DNA of 64,000 bases from Rhodobacter sp. (GTDB taxonomy: Bacteria > Pseudomonadota > Alphaproteobacteria > Rhodobacterales > Rhodobacteraceae), in assembly GCA_027484985.1 (NCBI GenBank), contig JAIXRW010000029.1:1-64000 (forward strand). Reading direction: 5' to 3'. This document shows positions 33,664-41,406 of the stretch, piece after piece. Position numbers and translations under genes: made by a program. The notes under the pieces were generated by a model, which saw only the letters and a list, made by a program, of their open reading frames with translations, had not been told where the DNA came from and searched no databases. The stretch's first letter is position 1. Each line of letters begins with the position of its first letter.

Positions 33664-35418
33664 TCAGGCAGCGGTTGCGCGCAGGGCGGCGGTGGCAGCC
33701 GCATCGACCGCCAGCGTGTCGCGGTCGGTGATCACCACGCCATAGTCGAGCCGCGCCCCTTCAAGGCTGACCAGACCGTTCCTCACATCCTCGACCACTT
33801 TTTGCACATCGCGTTCAAAGGCGTTGCCATAGCCCCCGCCGCCGGGGTTCTTGTTGGCGGCGCGCTCTCCGGGCTGGATGGTTTCGATCACGTTGTCGGT
33901 GATGATCTGGGTCGCGCCGTTGCGGGTGACTTCCAGTCGCCCGACCTTTTTCGACACCATGGCCGATTTCGCCCCCGCCGCCCCCATCGCCGGAATCCGC
34001 CGCCCCTCGCCAAAGGTGATCAGCGTCATCGGTGTATCTAGTGGTTCAACCTCCCAGCAGGTGCCGGACCCGCCGCGGTTCTTGCCCGCACCGCCGCTGT
34101 CTTCCATCAGCGAATAGCGGTGGATGATGATCGGATAGCTGTGTTCCAGCATCTCGATATCGCCGCTGGTCAGGGCGCCAAAGCAGCATTCCGGCCCCAC
34201 CGCGTGCCAGCCATCCGCCTGTGCCGTGGCCCCCGCCCCCGAGATGATCGAGGCCAGCACCATGGTCACATATTCCTCGTCATGGCGCTTGTCCCAGCCT
34301 GCGATGTTGCAGCCATTGGCATGGCCCCAGCTTGCCGAAACCTTGTGCGGGGCGGCCTGTTCAAAAGCCAGACGCACCGCATCGGTCAGGGTTTCCATCG
34401 GGGTCGTGGTGCAGTTCATATGCGGCGCAGGGGATTTGGCGTTGCACAGCGTCCCCTTCGGCCCCATGTCGGTGCTGACACAGCGATAGAGCCCCTCGTT
34501 ATAGGGCGGCGGCAACTGGGCGAACATCATCAGCCCCAGATACACGCCCGAATGGCTGTTTCCTTCGTAGCTGTTGATGAAATAGGGAATTTGCGGCGGC
34601 GACTGGATGGCGATATGGCAGCCATCGCCCTTGATCGTCACGGTGGCGGTAATCTCGAAATCGCCATAACCATGGCCCGCATCCTCAAGGATCGCGGTGC
34701 CGGTATAGGTGCCATCGGGCACTTCCGCGATCAGGGACCGCATGTGGTGTTCGGCCATGTCCAGCAGTTCCGCGATGCAGTCCTGCACCATCGCCTTGCC
34801 ATAGCGGTCCATCAGCCGCTTGAGGTTGCGCGCCCCCACCTGACAGGCCCCGATCAGCGCGTTGAAATCGCCTTCCTGGTCGCGGCGCGCGCGCATGTTG
34901 GACAGGATCATGTTCATCACATCATGACGCGGCTTGCCCTGATCCCAGATCTTGATCGGCGGGATACGCAGCCCTTCGGCATAAATCTCGGTCGCGTTGG
35001 GGTTATAGCCCGCAGGCACAGGCCCGCCGATATCGGTCAGGTGGCCCTTGCACACCGTCCAGAACACCAGTTCGCCCTCATAGAACACGGGCATGTACAT
35101 GCAGGTGTCGATGATATGCGACCCGCCATAGGACGGATCGTTGTGCAGCATCAGATCGCCATCATGGATGTCGCCTTCGAAATACTTGGCCACCGATTTC
35201 ATCGCCGGGATCAGACTGCCCAGATGGATCGGAATGTCCTGCCCCTGCAAAATCATCTCGGGCGCGTGGTTGAACAGGGCGGTCGAATAGTCATGGGCAA
35301 GGTTGAACACCGACGACCGCGCGGTCTGTTCCAGCGCAAGGGTCATCTCGCGCTGGGTGGTCTCAAGGACCCCCCGCACCACCGAAAGCGTGATCGGATC
35401 GACGTTCCGTTTGGCCAT
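33664..35418 (-). CDS. HyuB-type hydantoinase/oxoprolinase B subunit (first copy)
   Basis: A 584-residue partner of HyuA, first gene of the large hyu-pxp operon. The ATG at 35418 has GGAG 9 bases upstream; an earlier in-frame start at 35451 is less likely. Family signatures: RNVDPITLSVVRGVLE, DLMLHNDPSYGGSHIIDTCM, EIYAEGLRIPP, ANGCNIAGWD and GGGGYGNAFERD. It is divergent from the AraC-family gene across a 299-base gap. This copy is only distantly similar to the second intact HyuB (39628-41403). Confidence 0.92.
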   Translation of the reverse strand: MAKRNVDPITLSVVRGVLETTQREMTLALEQTARSSVFNLAHDYSTALFNHAPEMILQGQDIPIHLGSLIPAMKSVAKYFEGDIHDGDLMLHNDPSYGGSHIIDTCMYMPVFYEGELVFWTVCKGHLTDIGGPVPAGYNPNATEIYAEGLRIPPIKIWDQGKPRHDVMNMILSNMRARRDQEGDFNALIGACQVGARNLKRLMDRYGKAMVQDCIAELLDMAEHHMRSLIAEVPDGTYTGTAILEDAGHGYGDFEITATVTIKGDGCHIAIQSPPQIPYFINSYEGNSHSGVYLGLMMFAQLPPPYNEGLYRCVSTDMGPKGTLCNAKSPAPHMNCTTTPMETLTDAVRLAFEQAAPHKVSASWGHANGCNIAGWDKRHDEEYVTMVLASIISGAGATAQADGWHAVGPECCFGALTSGDIEMLEHSYPIIIHRYSLMEDSGGAGKNRGGSGTCWEVEPLDTPMTLITFGEGRRIPAMGAAGAKSAMVSKKVGRLEVTRNGATQIITDNVIETIQPGERAANKNPGGGGYGNAFERDVQKVVEDVRNGLVSLEGARLDYGVVITDRDTLAVDAAATAALRATAA

Positions 35419-35717
35419 TCCCGTCTCCTGTTGCTGCCGATTGCCAGCCACAGGCCAGCCGCCCGCGCCCGAAGGCGGGGGAATGGCGGTCTTTCCCCGT
35501 TGCTGGCCGAATCCCGGCCTTATCCTTATTGTCGGTCAGGTTGCCCCCTTCGCCGCCGCCCGTCTTGACGCCCAGCGCACAAGCATTTGTCATCCAGCGC
35601 GCCCGGCGACGGCGGCAGCGCCATCTGCGGCAAAGGGGCAGGTGACTTGGCGGTCTGGAATTGACTTCCCGCCCGCAAGGACGATGTTACAGGGATGCGA
35701 CATGGGCGGACGCGAAC
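35419..35717. promoter_or_regulatory. divergent control region between hyuB operon and AraC-family gene
   Basis: No gene is supported here. On the plus strand TTGACT (35661-35666) and TGTTAC (35685-35690), 18 bases apart, form a fair promoter that would start transcription some 20 bases before the GTG of the AraC-family gene. I see no clear promoter for the minus-strand hyuB operon by eye; the AraC protein probably binds here and activates it. Confidence 0.45.
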
Positions 35718-36677
35718 GTGACCAACGGGACGCACAGCACAGAGCTTTTGCCAGCCTCGGCCCGCGCCGATCACTGGAACGCGGTGATCGCCCAGGCCTA
35801 TTTCCCGCTTGACCTGACCTTCCGCGATGCCGCGCGTTTCGAAGGCAGGCTTGATGTCGGCACGCTGGGCGGGCTGTCGCTGTCGCGGTTGCAAACCGAA
35901 CCCGTGCAATATGAACGGCATCGCCGCCACATCTCGCGCGGGACCGAAGAGCAATACCTGATCACCATCCCGCGCCAGTCGCCGGTCGATTTCAGCCAGT
36001 CGGGCCGCGAGGTGCGCTGCGATCCGGGGGGCTTCATTCTGGAACGCGGGGACGAACCCTACCGCTTTTCCTATGGTGCGGCGAACGATCTGTGCGTGAT
36101 CAAGGTGGCAAAGCCCATTCTGGCCGAAAAACTGCGCAATCCCGACCGGTTCTGCGCCATCGTCTTTAACGGGCGCGAAGGGATCGGTTCGCTGTTCACC
36201 AGCCTTGCGCAGCAGATACAGCAGCAAACCACTGCCGGAAGCACCGTCGATCCGGTGGCGGGCACGGTTCTGGGGCGGCATCTGGTCGAGCTTCTGGCGC
36301 TGACGCTTGACCGCAGCAGCGATGTGGAAAGCGGCGCCGCGTCATCCGTGCGCGAAGGCCATCGCCGCCGCGCGCAATCGGTGATCCTGTCGAACCTGTC
36401 GCATCCCGACCTGTCGCCCGAATTCGTGGCCGAACGGATCGGTATCTCGAAACGCTACCTGCATGAACTGTTCGCCGAGGTGAATTGCACGGTTTCGCAA
36501 TCGATCCGCGAACAGCGCCTGCATGCGGCGCGCGATCTTTTGCAAATGGCCAATCCGGGGCCGCTTTCTGACATTGCATATCGGTTCGGCTTTGCCGATC
36601 AGGCGCAGTTCTCGCGCCTGTTCCGGGCGATGTTCGGCCAGACGCCCAGCAGCTATCGCGCCAGCCGCACGCCCTAG
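35718..36677 (+). CDS. AraC-family transcriptional regulator
   Basis: 319 residues if started at the GTG at 35718; a TTG at 35661 coincides with the -35 box and is unlikely. The N-terminal two thirds are an AraC-binding-like domain (AraC_binding_2 type: HWNAVIAQAYFPLDL, SRGTEEQYLITIPRQ). The C-terminal 100 residues carry two helix-turn-helix motifs (EFVAERIGISKRYLHELF and LSDIAYRFGFADQAQFSRLF) ending in the usual GQTPSSYR. It is divergent from the hyu-pxp operon, making it a likely activator of that operon. Its stop overlaps that of the convergent hydratase gene within CTAG. Confidence 0.9.
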   Translation: MTNGTHSTELLPASARADHWNAVIAQAYFPLDLTFRDAARFEGRLDVGTLGGLSLSRLQTEPVQYERHRRHISRGTEEQYLITIPRQSPVDFSQSGREVRCDPGGFILERGDEPYRFSYGAANDLCVIKVAKPILAEKLRNPDRFCAIVFNGREGIGSLFTSLAQQIQQQTTAGSTVDPVAGTVLGRHLVELLALTLDRSSDVESGAASSVREGHRRRAQSVILSNLSHPDLSPEFVAERIGISKRYLHELFAEVNCTVSQSIREQRLHAARDLLQMANPGPLSDIAYRFGFADQAQFSRLFRAMFGQTPSSYRASRTP

Positions 36678-37492
36678 CAGGCCTGCCCCGCCATCGTGAC
36701 AGGCCCCCCCACGCGCCGCACGCGCAGCGCCAGACCGGCCGCATCGGGGTAAGCCTCGACAACCGCGTTTTGCCCCAGCGTCAGGGGCGACAAACCGCGA
36801 TAGACAAATCGGTTCAGCCCCCGCCCCAGCATGCGGTCGGCCAGAACCATCATCGCCACCGCCTGCAACGGGCCATGCACCACAAGCCCCGTATAGCCTT
36901 CGACCTGCCGGGCGTAATCGGCATCGTAATGGATGCGGTGGCCGTTGAATGTCATCGCCGAAAAGCGGAACAGGCGCACCGGATCGGCCAGCAGGGGCAT
37001 GCTGGCCAGCGGTGGCCCAAGGTCAGGGGCATCGGGGTAAACCGGGGGCGGCGCGCCCGCGAAAGGGTCTTCGCGGTAAACCAGATCCTGCCGCTCGGAC
37101 AGGATCATCGCCCCGCCCACCAGATAATCGTGCCGGACCGACACAAAGATCAGCGGCCCCGTCGATCCGGTCTTGTCCGCGATCCGCTCAATCCGGCTGT
37201 CGCGCGTCACCTCATCCCCGGCATGGAAAGCGCCGTGAAAGGTGATCTCGCCCCCCGCCCACATCCGCCGCTTTAGCGGCAGGGGCGGCAATTCCAGCCC
37301 TAGCCGCGGATGCCCGTCACGCCCCAGTTCTTCGGGCGGATAGGCATCGGGCGACAGCGCCCAGAACAGGCCCAGCGGCACCTCGCCCGTCGCAAGATCG
37401 GGCAAAGTGGCCCGATATTGCGCGATCAGGCGCGGCGACAGCGTATCAACCCGCCGCGACCCGCGCCCGATCCAGTCGTCGAACAAACCCAT
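36674..37492 (-). CDS. double hot-dog acyl-CoA hydratase-like protein (FAS1_DH/MaoC type)
   Basis: A 272-residue protein resembling mesaconyl-C4-CoA or itaconyl-CoA hydratases. The N-terminal hot-dog has GLFWALSPDAYP, RRMWAGGEITFHGAFHAGD; the C-terminal one has FSAMTFNGHRIHYDADYAR and GLVVHGPLQA, where the hydratase residues of the family lie. It follows the flavin reductase gene by 12 bases and ends the second hyu operon. It probably adds water to an unsaturated (possibly branched) acyl-CoA; a CoA-transferase and acyl-CoA dehydrogenase are encoded close by. Confidence 0.8.
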   Translation of the reverse strand: MGLFDDWIGRGSRRVDTLSPRLIAQYRATLPDLATGEVPLGLFWALSPDAYPPEELGRDGHPRLGLELPPLPLKRRMWAGGEITFHGAFHAGDEVTRDSRIERIADKTGSTGPLIFVSVRHDYLVGGAMILSERQDLVYREDPFAGAPPPVYPDAPDLGPPLASMPLLADPVRLFRFSAMTFNGHRIHYDADYARQVEGYTGLVVHGPLQAVAMMVLADRMLGRGLNRFVYRGLSPLTLGQNAVVEAYPDAAGLALRVRRVGGPVTMAGQAC

Positions 37493-37504
37493 GCGCCCTC
37501 TGCC

Positions 37505-38686
37505 TTATGGTTGCGGCCATTCGGGATCGACCAGACCCGTCGCATAGGCCAGCCCGAAATCGAGCGGCGGCTGCACCACATATTTCCGGTCGAACGGCAG
37601 CCACGGATAGCTTGCCCCCGACCGCACGATATAGGGCCAGTCGGGATGGGCAAATAGCGGGCGACCCAGCGCCACCATATCGGCCGCCCCCGATGTCAGC
37701 GCCGCTTCGGCCTGCGCGCCTTCGGCAATGCCGCCATTGGTGATGACAGGCTTGCCCGAGGCGCGCTTGAGCACCGTCGGCATCGGCGTGGGGTCGGCCG
37801 GAAAGCGGTTGTCGAGATAGTTGAAACTGGCCCAATGCAGCGCGTCATAGGCCGACTCTTTCAGCGCGGCCCCGATAGCCTCGGCATAGGCGGTGCCGCC
37901 GGGCCATGCGCCGGTGAAATCATCCACCCCGTCCTGCGACAGGCGCAGGATCAGCAATTTGTCCCGTCCGATGGCGGCGCGGATCTTTTCGCCCACCAGC
38001 TTGGCGAAGCGCACATTGTTTTCGGGGCTGCCGCCGAATTCATCGGTGCGAAGGTTGGTTTTGGGCGTGATGAACTGCCAGATCAGATAGCCGTTCGCGC
38101 CATGCACCTCGACCCCGTCCGCGCCCGCCTCGACCGCCCGCTTGGCCCCTGCGGCAAAACCGTCGGCCACGGCATGCAGCTCTGCCACACTCAATTCACG
38201 GGCGGGCGGAAAGGTCACTTTGGGCCAATCGCCCTTGATGTTGCGGATGGTCTTTTCATCGTCGGAATCGGTGTAAAGCACCCAGCCCCCGCTTTGCGTG
38301 GCCGAGGCGCTGACCGGAGGCTTGCCCCCCAGCGTGCGCGGATCGCAGACCCGCCCGCCATGCATCAGCTGGATTACGATCTTGGCGCCATGGTCATGGA
38401 CCGCATCACACACCTTTTTCCAGCCCGCCACATGGGCCGCATTGGCAATGCCCGGCTGTGACAGATAGGCCCGCGACTGGAACGCATCCTGTTCGTAGGT
38501 GCCTTCGGTCACGATCAGCCCCAGCCCGCCCCGCGCGCGGCGGGCGTAATAGGCGGCCATTTCGTCCGTCGGCGTGCCGTCGGCATCGGCCATCTGCCGC
38601 GTCAGGGGCGCCATCGCGATGCGGTTGCGCAAGATGACGCGCCCCAGCGTGACGGGGGAAAACAGGGTCGGGAATGTTTCGGCCAT
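37505..38686 (-). CDS. Old Yellow Enzyme family NADH:flavin oxidoreductase
   Basis: FMN-containing reductase of 393 residues, of the type that reduces activated C=C bonds or demethylates small amines. Landmarks: LFSPVTLGRVILRNRIAMAPL, GLIVTEGTYE, QLMHGGRV, VEVHGANGYLIWQF, TDEFGGSPENNVRF, VITNGGI and LGRPLFAHPDW. The length fits short OYEs without the extra NAD/FeS domain. It lies 17 bases after the LysR gene in the same operon, so it probably acts on a product of the HyuAB reaction or a related unsaturated compound. Confidence 0.93.
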   Translation of the reverse strand: MAETFPTLFSPVTLGRVILRNRIAMAPLTRQMADADGTPTDEMAAYYARRARGGLGLIVTEGTYEQDAFQSRAYLSQPGIANAAHVAGWKKVCDAVHDHGAKIVIQLMHGGRVCDPRTLGGKPPVSASATQSGGWVLYTDSDDEKTIRNIKGDWPKVTFPPARELSVAELHAVADGFAAGAKRAVEAGADGVEVHGANGYLIWQFITPKTNLRTDEFGGSPENNVRFAKLVGEKIRAAIGRDKLLILRLSQDGVDDFTGAWPGGTAYAEAIGAALKESAYDALHWASFNYLDNRFPADPTPMPTVLKRASGKPVITNGGIAEGAQAEAALTSGAADMVALGRPLFAHPDWPYIVRSGASYPWLPFDRKYVVQPPLDFGLAYATGLVDPEWPQP

Positions 38687-38703
38687 GTGTCGAACTCCTT
38701 GAA

Positions 38704-39624
38704 TTACAGCCGTCCGTCCCAGAGGCCGGAACGGACAAGATCGGAAATCTGCGTGCGGATCAGCCGCACCACCGCTTTTGTGACGGGGGCCGCCGCGCGA
38801 TGGGGCGCATGGGCAAGGATCAGTTCGCGGCTGATGATGGGCGCGATCCGGCGCGCCACCAGAAGGCCTGCCTGCAATTCGCGCCGCACGGCGGTCAGCG
38901 GCAGAACGGTCTGGATGCCACCGGTGGCGACAAGGTCCAGGATCGTGGGCAGCGTTTCCAGCTCCATCGCCACATTCAGCGTGACAGCGCCCCGTGCCGC
39001 CGCCTCTTCGACCAGCACGCGCAGCCCGTGCGGCAATCCCGGCAAGACCAGTTCCACCCCGCCCAGCGCGGCCAAATCCACATCCGAACCCGCGCCTGCG
39101 GGCGGCGCATCGGGCGCCGAAATCAGGAACAGGTCTTCGAACAGCAGATGTTCGGCATCCAGAAGCGAGCTCGACTTCATCTTGTAAAGCACGGCAAGGT
39201 CCACCTTGCCCGCCGCCAGCCAGTCGGCCACATGGCCGCTGAACCCTTCCATTACGCGCATCTTTACCCGTGGCAGTTCGGCCCTGATCTGGCGCAACAG
39301 CGGCGCGAGCAACACCAGCCCGACCGAAGGCGGCACGGCCAGTTTGACCGTTCCGTCCAGTTCGCCGGCCGAGGCGCGCATGTCCTGACGAAGCGCCTCG
39401 CGATCGGCCAGCAAGCCGCGCGCCCGGGTCAGGAACACCTCGCCCGCATCGGTCAGAACCACGCCGCGGCCGTTGCGATAGAACAGCGCCGTGCCCAGTT
39501 CCGCCTCAAGGTCGCGCACGCGCCGGCTCAGCGCCGATTGCGCCATGTTGTTCTGCAAGGCCGATTTGCTGAAACTGCCCGTCTCAGCAATGCTGACAAA
39601 ATAGTGCAGGTCCAGAAATTCCAC
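38704..39624 (-). CDS. LysR-family transcriptional regulator
   Basis: 306 residues: winged helix-turn-helix in the first 60 (FVSIAETGSFSKSALQNNMA, ALSRRVRDLEAELGT), a linker helix, and a substrate-binding effector domain from about residue 90. The opening resembles the Nac/Cbl-like subgroup that often responds to nitrogen or sulfur sources. Unusually it is not divergent but placed inside the operon, 3 bases after HyuB and 17 before the flavin reductase. It probably regulates this operon from the promoter upstream of hyuA at about 43.6 kb. Confidence 0.92.
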   Translation of the reverse strand: MEFLDLHYFVSIAETGSFSKSALQNNMAQSALSRRVRDLEAELGTALFYRNGRGVVLTDAGEVFLTRARGLLADREALRQDMRASAGELDGTVKLAVPPSVGLVLLAPLLRQIRAELPRVKMRVMEGFSGHVADWLAAGKVDLAVLYKMKSSSLLDAEHLLFEDLFLISAPDAPPAGAGSDVDLAALGGVELVLPGLPHGLRVLVEEAAARGAVTLNVAMELETLPTILDLVATGGIQTVLPLTAVRRELQAGLLVARRIAPIISRELILAHAPHRAAAPVTKAVVRLIRTQISDLVRSGLWDGRL

Positions 39625-39627
39625 CGG

Positions 39628-41403
39628 TCAGGCTGCCCGCATCCGTGCCCGCAGGTCGCGCGTTGCCGCGTCGTCCAGCCCCCAGCCATAGCCGTTCTGC
39701 ACCGGACAGAACACCACGCCATAAACATCGCGGGCATGGTCAGCCGTGATGAAACCGTCCAACAGGTCATCGAGCACCTTGGCCGGATCGCGGTTGAGCG
39801 GATGGCCATACCCCCCGCCACAAGGCGAAAGATAGGTCACAACGTCACCCAGTTCGGCCCGCATGCCGGAAAACTTGGCATCGACATCGCGCGACGGCTG
39901 GCCGCTTGCCGCGTTCTCGATCCGCACGATGGCGGTCGCCCCTTCGGACCCGCCAAAGATTCCCCATGGCACATCTTCGTTGCGGTCGCTTTCATGCGTC
40001 ATGAAGCCCGGCGTCTGGAAGCGCTGCGATTTCACCACGCCCATCCCGCCCCTGTATTCGCCCGCGCCGGGGAACACATCGTCGCGGATTTCGTAGCGGT
40101 CGCAGATCATCGGCAGATGCATGCCAAGGTCTTCCAGCGGGTTGTTGCGGGTGTTCCGCATCAGCTCCTCGATGGTGTCCGGCCCGTCAGAACGGGGGCG
40201 CGCGCCCATCGCGGCCTCGTTCACCTCGATCAACACCCAGTAATCGCCGCTGTCGCGCAGCCCGGAATAGGAGGCGAAAGACAGGCAGGCCGCATTACCT
40301 GCCGTGCATTTGTCGGGCAGCACGGGGGCCAGCGCCTTGATGATCAGATCGACCACGCGCTGAATCTGGTTGAACCGCGCCTCGCAGGCCGCAGGCGCGA
40401 TGGGGTTGAAGATCGACCCCAGCGGCGCCGTCACCTTGACGGGGCGGAAAGATCCTTCGTTCTGCGGAATGTATTCCTGATGCGTATAGGTATCCAAGAG
40501 CAGCGCGCGAAACGCGAAATAGCAGGCCACCTTGGTCGAGCCTTCGAAGGGCACGTTGAACGCGGTGGGCACCTGCGGCGACGATCCGGTCAGGTCCACC
40601 TCGACATCGTCGCCGCGCACCCGCACCGTCACCTTGATCGGCAGACGCACGCCGCGCGTGCGGCCATCGTCATCCATGAACCCTTCGGCGGTGTAATCGC
40701 CATCCGGTATCTTGGCGATTTCGCGGCGCAGCATGGTTTCGGAATAGTCCATCAACTGGCTGGCCGCCTGTTCCACCGTATCGCGGCCATAGCTATCCAT
40801 CAGGTCGCAATACCGCCGCACACCCAGTTCGGCCGAGGCAATCTGCGCTTCCAGATCGCGCATCACCAGCCCCGGCACCCGTGTGTTGCCACTGATGTAA
40901 CGCCACAACGTTTCGTTGCGCTTTCCGGCCTCGAACAGCTTCAGCCCGTTCAGCAGCATCCCTTCGGCAAAGACATCGGGGACGTCGATGATCAGCCCCG
41001 GCGTGGCTGCCCCGATATCCAGATGATGCGCGGTGTTGGCGGAAAATCCGACCAGTTCGCCATGGTAGAAGATCGGCATGACAATACCGATATCGGGCGA
41101 ATGGCTGGCCCCGAAATAGGGGTGGTTGTGGATCACCACATCGCCTTCGCGCCAGTCGGTTTTCGGAATGCTCTTTTCGATACCGCGCAGATAACCGGGG
41201 ATCGACCCGATATGCATAGGCGTGGAATCGCTTTCGCACAGGGTGTTGTAATCCAGATCGAACAGCCCCGCGCCAAGGTCCTGGCTTTCGCGGATGATCG
41301 ACGAATAGGACATGCGATACAGCACGTTGCCCATCTGCTCGGCAATGGCGTGCAGCGCGCCGCCGATGACCTGAAGCGTGATTGGATCGATGGTCTTGGG
41401 CAT
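39628..41403 (-). CDS. HyuB-type hydantoinase/oxoprolinase B subunit (second copy)
   Basis: 591 residues, full length. KTIDPITLQVIGGALHAIA at the start, GDVVIHNHPYFGASHSPDI, DIGAATPGLIIDVPD, EGSTKVACYFAF and CGGGYGHPLNRDP are typical. It lies 3 bases after its HyuA partner. It is much closer to the pseudogene at 11601-13045 than to the first HyuB (33664-35418), so this lineage probably once had two loci in the chromosome or the pseudogene is a cousin of it. Confidence 0.93.
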   Translation of the reverse strand: MPKTIDPITLQVIGGALHAIAEQMGNVLYRMSYSSIIRESQDLGAGLFDLDYNTLCESDSTPMHIGSIPGYLRGIEKSIPKTDWREGDVVIHNHPYFGASHSPDIGIVMPIFYHGELVGFSANTAHHLDIGAATPGLIIDVPDVFAEGMLLNGLKLFEAGKRNETLWRYISGNTRVPGLVMRDLEAQIASAELGVRRYCDLMDSYGRDTVEQAASQLMDYSETMLRREIAKIPDGDYTAEGFMDDDGRTRGVRLPIKVTVRVRGDDVEVDLTGSSPQVPTAFNVPFEGSTKVACYFAFRALLLDTYTHQEYIPQNEGSFRPVKVTAPLGSIFNPIAPAACEARFNQIQRVVDLIIKALAPVLPDKCTAGNAACLSFASYSGLRDSGDYWVLIEVNEAAMGARPRSDGPDTIEELMRNTRNNPLEDLGMHLPMICDRYEIRDDVFPGAGEYRGGMGVVKSQRFQTPGFMTHESDRNEDVPWGIFGGSEGATAIVRIENAASGQPSRDVDAKFSGMRAELGDVVTYLSPCGGGYGHPLNRDPAKVLDDLLDGFITADHARDVYGVVFCPVQNGYGWGLDDAATRDLRARMRAA

Positions 41404-41406
41404 GTC

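Noticed and set aside
36674-37492. Annotation as a thioesterase
   Set aside because: Double hot-dog length and the FAS1_DH/MaoC-like landmarks favour a hydratase; no thioesterase motif seen.
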